From NCBI RefSeq assembly GCF_000613125.1, contig NZ_HG964497.1, positions 5,058,378-5,122,377 on the forward strand: a stretch of 64,000 bases of DNA, written 5' to 3'. A program made the position numbers and the translations under genes. Source of the DNA: Bacillus sp. EB01 (GTDB lineage Bacteria; Bacillota; Bacilli; Bacillales; Cytobacillaceae). Numbering within the stretch: the stretch's first letter is position 1; the number at the start of each line of letters is the position of its first letter. This document shows, piece by piece, positions 61,332 to 64,000 of this stretch. A model generated the notes under the pieces. The model ran no database searches. It saw nothing but the letters and a program-made list of their open reading frames with translations, and was not told the DNA's origin.

Positions 61332-62903
61332 TTGGAATCAACAGATATTTTAATCATTGGAAGCGGGATTGCAGCACTGCAGCTGGCAACCCACATAGAT
61401 GTTTCTCGAAAAGTGAAGCTTCTCACAAAAGCAACGGTAAAGACGTCAAATTCCTACCTAGCACAGGGGGGAATTGCTGCGGCAATCAGCGAAACCGATT
61501 CTCCAGCTTTTCACAAACAAGACACACTGGAGGCTGGGCGCTACCATAACCGGCCGGATATAGTGGAAGCGGTATTGAATGAAGCTCCCTCACTGATTCA
61601 TGAAATAGCTGATGATGCACTAGTTTTTGATTTGGATCAAAATGGCACGATCGTTCTTGGCATGGAAGGGGCCCATTGCCGAAACAGAATTGTCCACGGG
61701 GGCGGCGATGCCACAGGCAGGACGGTCATCGACTATTTTTTGGAAAAAATTCGGGGCAATATCGAAGTAGAAGAAAATATGTACACATACGAACTACTCC
61801 TAAATGATAAAAAATGCATTGGAGCCAAGGCAAAGACAGCTGATGGAAAAATTAAGACTTTTTATGCTAACCAGGTCATTCTGGCCACAGGCGGGTGCGG
61901 CGGTCTGTATGAATTTACATCGAACTCAAGCGCGGTAACCGGAGATGGAATTGCGATGGCGTATCGGGCCGGAGCGGAGATAGCCGATATGGAATTCATC
62001 CAATTTCACCCAACACTTCTTTTTGTAAATGGGAAAACAAGAGGACTTGTTTCTGAGGCGGTAAGGGGAGAAGGAGGAGTCCTTGTAACTGGAGACGGCC
62101 GGCCAATCATGGAAGGGGTTCATCCATACAAAGACCTTGCCCCGCGGCATATTGTCGCTCAAACGATTTTTAGCTATATATCAAGCGGGATGCAGATCTA
62201 TTTGGATATTTCCCGGATAGACAACTTTGAAAAGAAATTTCCAACTGTAACCGAGATTTGTATGAAAAACGGGGTGGATTTTTCAGGGAGGCGGATTCCA
62301 GTTGTACCTGGAAGCCATTTCCTAATGGGAGGGGTTAAAACAGACCTGATTGGAAGGACCACAATTAAAGGGCTTTTTGCTATCGGGGAAGTGGCTTGCA
62401 CCGGTCTTCATGGTGCAAACCGGCTCGCCAGCAATTCCCTCCTGGAAGGATTGTATCAAGGAAAAATGCTTGCGGAATGGCTGAATGAAAATCCAGGCAG
62501 AAGAGTTTCCATGCCAGTGGGGACTATCCAGAAAGCCGCTGGCAAGCCTTTAAATCTTCCTTCAATAAAAACCATAAAGCAAACGATGATGAAACGGGTG
62601 GGGATTGTCCGGTCTGCACAAGGGTTGATTGAACAATTGGAATGGCTTGCTAAATTCCCTGTAGATAACCTGGAGTCCCTGGACGCTTTTACCACAGATG
62701 AACTCACAAAACTATTTATGCTGATTACAGCAAAGCTTGTTACCGAGTCAGCACTTGAACGGACTGAAAGCCGAGGCGGGCATTATCGGGAAGATTATCC
62801 GGCAGAGGATAATGAAGCCTGGCAGGGGCGAGTTATTTTACACAGAAGAAATGGAAAGGAGGATGGGGAGAATGAATACCTTCAAACTGCGCTCGCTACT
62901 TGA
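61332..62903 (+). CDS. nadB: L-aspartate oxidase
   Basis: An FAD enzyme that oxidises L-aspartate to iminoaspartate, the first step of de novo NAD synthesis. The 523-aa product has the FAD-binding ILIIGSGIAALQLA (7-20), the SYLAQGGIAAA active-site segment, FAD contacts ILATGGCGGLY, the succinate-dehydrogenase-like EFIQFHPT and LHGANRLASNSLLEG. TTG start at 61332, 8 bases after AGGAGGT. nadC starts inside its 3' end. Confidence 0.96.
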   Translation: MESTDILIIGSGIAALQLATHIDVSRKVKLLTKATVKTSNSYLAQGGIAAAISETDSPAFHKQDTLEAGRYHNRPDIVEAVLNEAPSLIHEIADDALVFDLDQNGTIVLGMEGAHCRNRIVHGGGDATGRTVIDYFLEKIRGNIEVEENMYTYELLLNDKKCIGAKAKTADGKIKTFYANQVILATGGCGGLYEFTSNSSAVTGDGIAMAYRAGAEIADMEFIQFHPTLLFVNGKTRGLVSEAVRGEGGVLVTGDGRPIMEGVHPYKDLAPRHIVAQTIFSYISSGMQIYLDISRIDNFEKKFPTVTEICMKNGVDFSGRRIPVVPGSHFLMGGVKTDLIGRTTIKGLFAIGEVACTGLHGANRLASNSLLEGLYQGKMLAEWLNENPGRRVSMPVGTIQKAAGKPLNLPSIKTIKQTMMKRVGIVRSAQGLIEQLEWLAKFPVDNLESLDAFTTDELTKLFMLITAKLVTESALERTESRGGHYREDYPAEDNEAWQGRVILHRRNGKEDGENEYLQTALAT

Positions 62904-63723
62904 GCAATTTTTTATAGAAGATATTGGTGAACAGGATGTTACGACCGACCTGCTTTTTCCAGAGGGAGCCGCCGGAGAGATTGTATTTTGGGCAAAGGAA
63001 GATGGAATTTTCTGTGGTACGGATGTAATTAACACCGGTTTTGCTTTATTGAATCCAGCGATTGAGGCTGAGCTGTTTATTAAGGACGGGGAGAGGATTG
63101 AAATCGGCCAGCGTATTGCAACTGCGACTGGCCCGATTCGCGACCTTCTGAAAGGTGAAAGGGTCATCCTGAATCTTGTCCAGCGGATGAGTGGGATTGC
63201 AACTCTGACAAAAAAAGCGGTCGATGAGCTGAACAGTACCCACACCAAAATTTGTGATACAAGAAAAACTATGCCGGGACTGCGGATGCTTGATAAGTAT
63301 GCTGTCCGGGTCGGCGGTGGCTATAATCATCGTTTCGGTCTTTACGATGGCGTTATGGTCAAAGACAACCATATTTCCTTTGCTGGGTCCATTACTAATG
63401 CCGTGCGGGCGATTAAGGAAAAAGCTGGCCACATGGTCAAAATAGAGGTCGAAACAGAATCCGCTGAACAGGTTATTGAAGCGATAGAGGCAAAAGCGGA
63501 TGTTATTATGTTTGACAACCGGACACCTGATGAAATCCGGGAGTTGATTAAGCTTGTTCCAGAGGGAATTGTAACGGAAGCATCCGGTGGAATTCAGCTT
63601 GGCAATCTAGCATTATATGGCGAGACGGGTGTAGATTACATATCACTCGGTTTCCTCACTCATTCGGCGAAAGCGCTTGATATTAGTGTGAAGGTTTCCT
63701 TTAGGAAGGAGAATGAACGATGA
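62872..63723 (+). CDS. nadC: Quinolinate phosphoribosyltransferase
   Basis: Joins quinolinate with PRPP to give nicotinate mononucleotide, releasing CO2. The 283-aa product has [60 protein letters not shown] (as separate catalytic Arg/Lys residues) and EASGGI. I chose ATG 62872, 9 bases after GGAGG; earlier in-frame ATGs precede or touch that site. It overlaps nadB by 32 bases and nadA by 4. Confidence 0.96.
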   Translation: MNTFKLRSLLEQFFIEDIGEQDVTTDLLFPEGAAGEIVFWAKEDGIFCGTDVINTGFALLNPAIEAELFIKDGERIEIGQRIATATGPIRDLLKGERVILNLVQRMSGIATLTKKAVDELNSTHTKICDTRKTMPGLRMLDKYAVRVGGGYNHRFGLYDGVMVKDNHISFAGSITNAVRAIKEKAGHMVKIEVETESAEQVIEAIEAKADVIMFDNRTPDEIRELIKLVPEGIVTEASGGIQLGNLALYGETGVDYISLGFLTHSAKALDISVKVSFRKENER

Positions 63724-64000
63724 GCATCCTTGCAGCTTTGAAAAAAAACACCATGATTCCCGACCGCTATCGGGAAATGTCAGTAGAAGAATTGGAAGCT
63801 GGAGTAAGGACAATCAAGGAGAGGTTTGGTGCGAAACTGTTCATTCCTGGCCACCATTACCAAAAGGATGAGGTCATTCAGTTCGCTGATGCGACCGGTG
63901 ATTCTCTTAAACTTGCACAGCTGTCCGCGGAAAATAAAGAAGCGGAATTCATTGTGTTTTGCGGCGTCCATTTTATGGCGGAGACCGCAGATATTTTAAC
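63720..64000 (+). CDS. nadA: Quinolinate synthase, N-terminal part (3' end outside window)
   Basis: A [4Fe-4S] enzyme that condenses iminoaspartate with dihydroxyacetone phosphate to quinolinate. 93 residues are visible: [27 protein letters not shown], and [14 protein letters not shown], whose Cys is the first cluster ligand. ATGA overlap with nadC; AGGAAGGAG upstream. The cluster need explains the neighbouring nifS. Confidence 0.95.
   Translation, partial: MSILAALKKNTMIPDRYREMSVEELEAGVRTIKERFGAKLFIPGHHYQKDEVIQFADATGDSLKLAQLSAENKEAEFIVFCGVHFMAETADIL

Overview
The window is chromosomal DNA from a spore-forming member of the Bacillaceae. The gene order follows the Bacillus subtilis 252-245 degree region closely: racE-gerM-rph-ysnA-ysnB, ysoA-tig-clpX-lonB-lonA-ysxC, hemAXCDBL-spoVID-ysxE-valS-folC, spoIIB-maf-radC-mreBCD-minCD-spoIVFAB, rplU-ysxB-rpmA-spo0B-obg-pheB, and niaR/nifS/nadBCA. 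Sporulation genes with plausible sigma-E and sigma-F promoters, T-box control of valS and the L21 leader all fit. The organism is not B. subtilis itself. It has a complete type IV pilus cluster, an RNase E/G gene and long intergenic repeats, as expected for a Mesobacillus/Cytobacillus-like genus (inference from synteny only).

Layout. 1-4.4 kb: end of glutamate racemase, a 128-bp repeat array, germination lipoprotein GerM, RNase PH, XTP pyrophosphatase and a phosphoesterase. 4.4-5 kb: an orphan promoter/operator, a structured pseudo-tRNA and tRNA-Arg(TCT). 5-15 kb: protein quality control (YsoA, trigger factor, ClpX, LonB, LonA) and the GTPase EngB. 15-22 kb: a membrane protein and the hem operon from glutamyl-tRNA to uroporphyrinogen III. 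22-30 kb: spore morphogenesis (SpoVID, YsxE), valS with its T-box, and folC. 30-44 kb: a type IV pilus island. It holds a membrane diguanylate cyclase, a minor-pilin operon on the minus strand, an unknown membrane protein, a VanW/G5-like protein, PilB, PilT, PilC, pilin, prepilin peptidase, PilM, PilN and PilO. It sits exactly where B. subtilis keeps only comC, between folC and spoIIB. 44-55 kb: SpoIIB, Maf, RadC, the MreBCD elongation and MinCD division-site systems, the SpoIVFA/FB pro-sigma-K protease pair and RNase G. 55-59 kb: ribosomal L21/L27 with the Prp protease, Spo0B, Obg and PheB. 59-64 kb: the NAD synthesis locus, with NiaR and NifS facing nadB-nadC-nadA across a shared operator.

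The genes are mostly ordinary. The unusual material lies between them. At least six intergenic gaps hold tandem arrays. Each array is nearly homogeneous inside and shows no obvious sequence relation to the others, yet the periods fall into two classes: about 50-52 bp (three arrays) and about 117-132 bp (three arrays). Several units fold into hairpins whose stems vary compensatorily. A separate dispersed hairpin element, with ends like AAGCGGAAGCGC and GCGCTGAAGCTGGA, occurs at least four times, and one copy abuts spoIIB and creates a false N-terminal extension. The other points worth following are a probable local c-di-GMP circuit for the pilus (a cyclase without an I-site beside a PilB with two MshEN-type motifs) and the structured RNA under an operator-controlled promoter upstream of tRNA-Arg. 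No insertion sequence, prophage or CRISPR array was seen.
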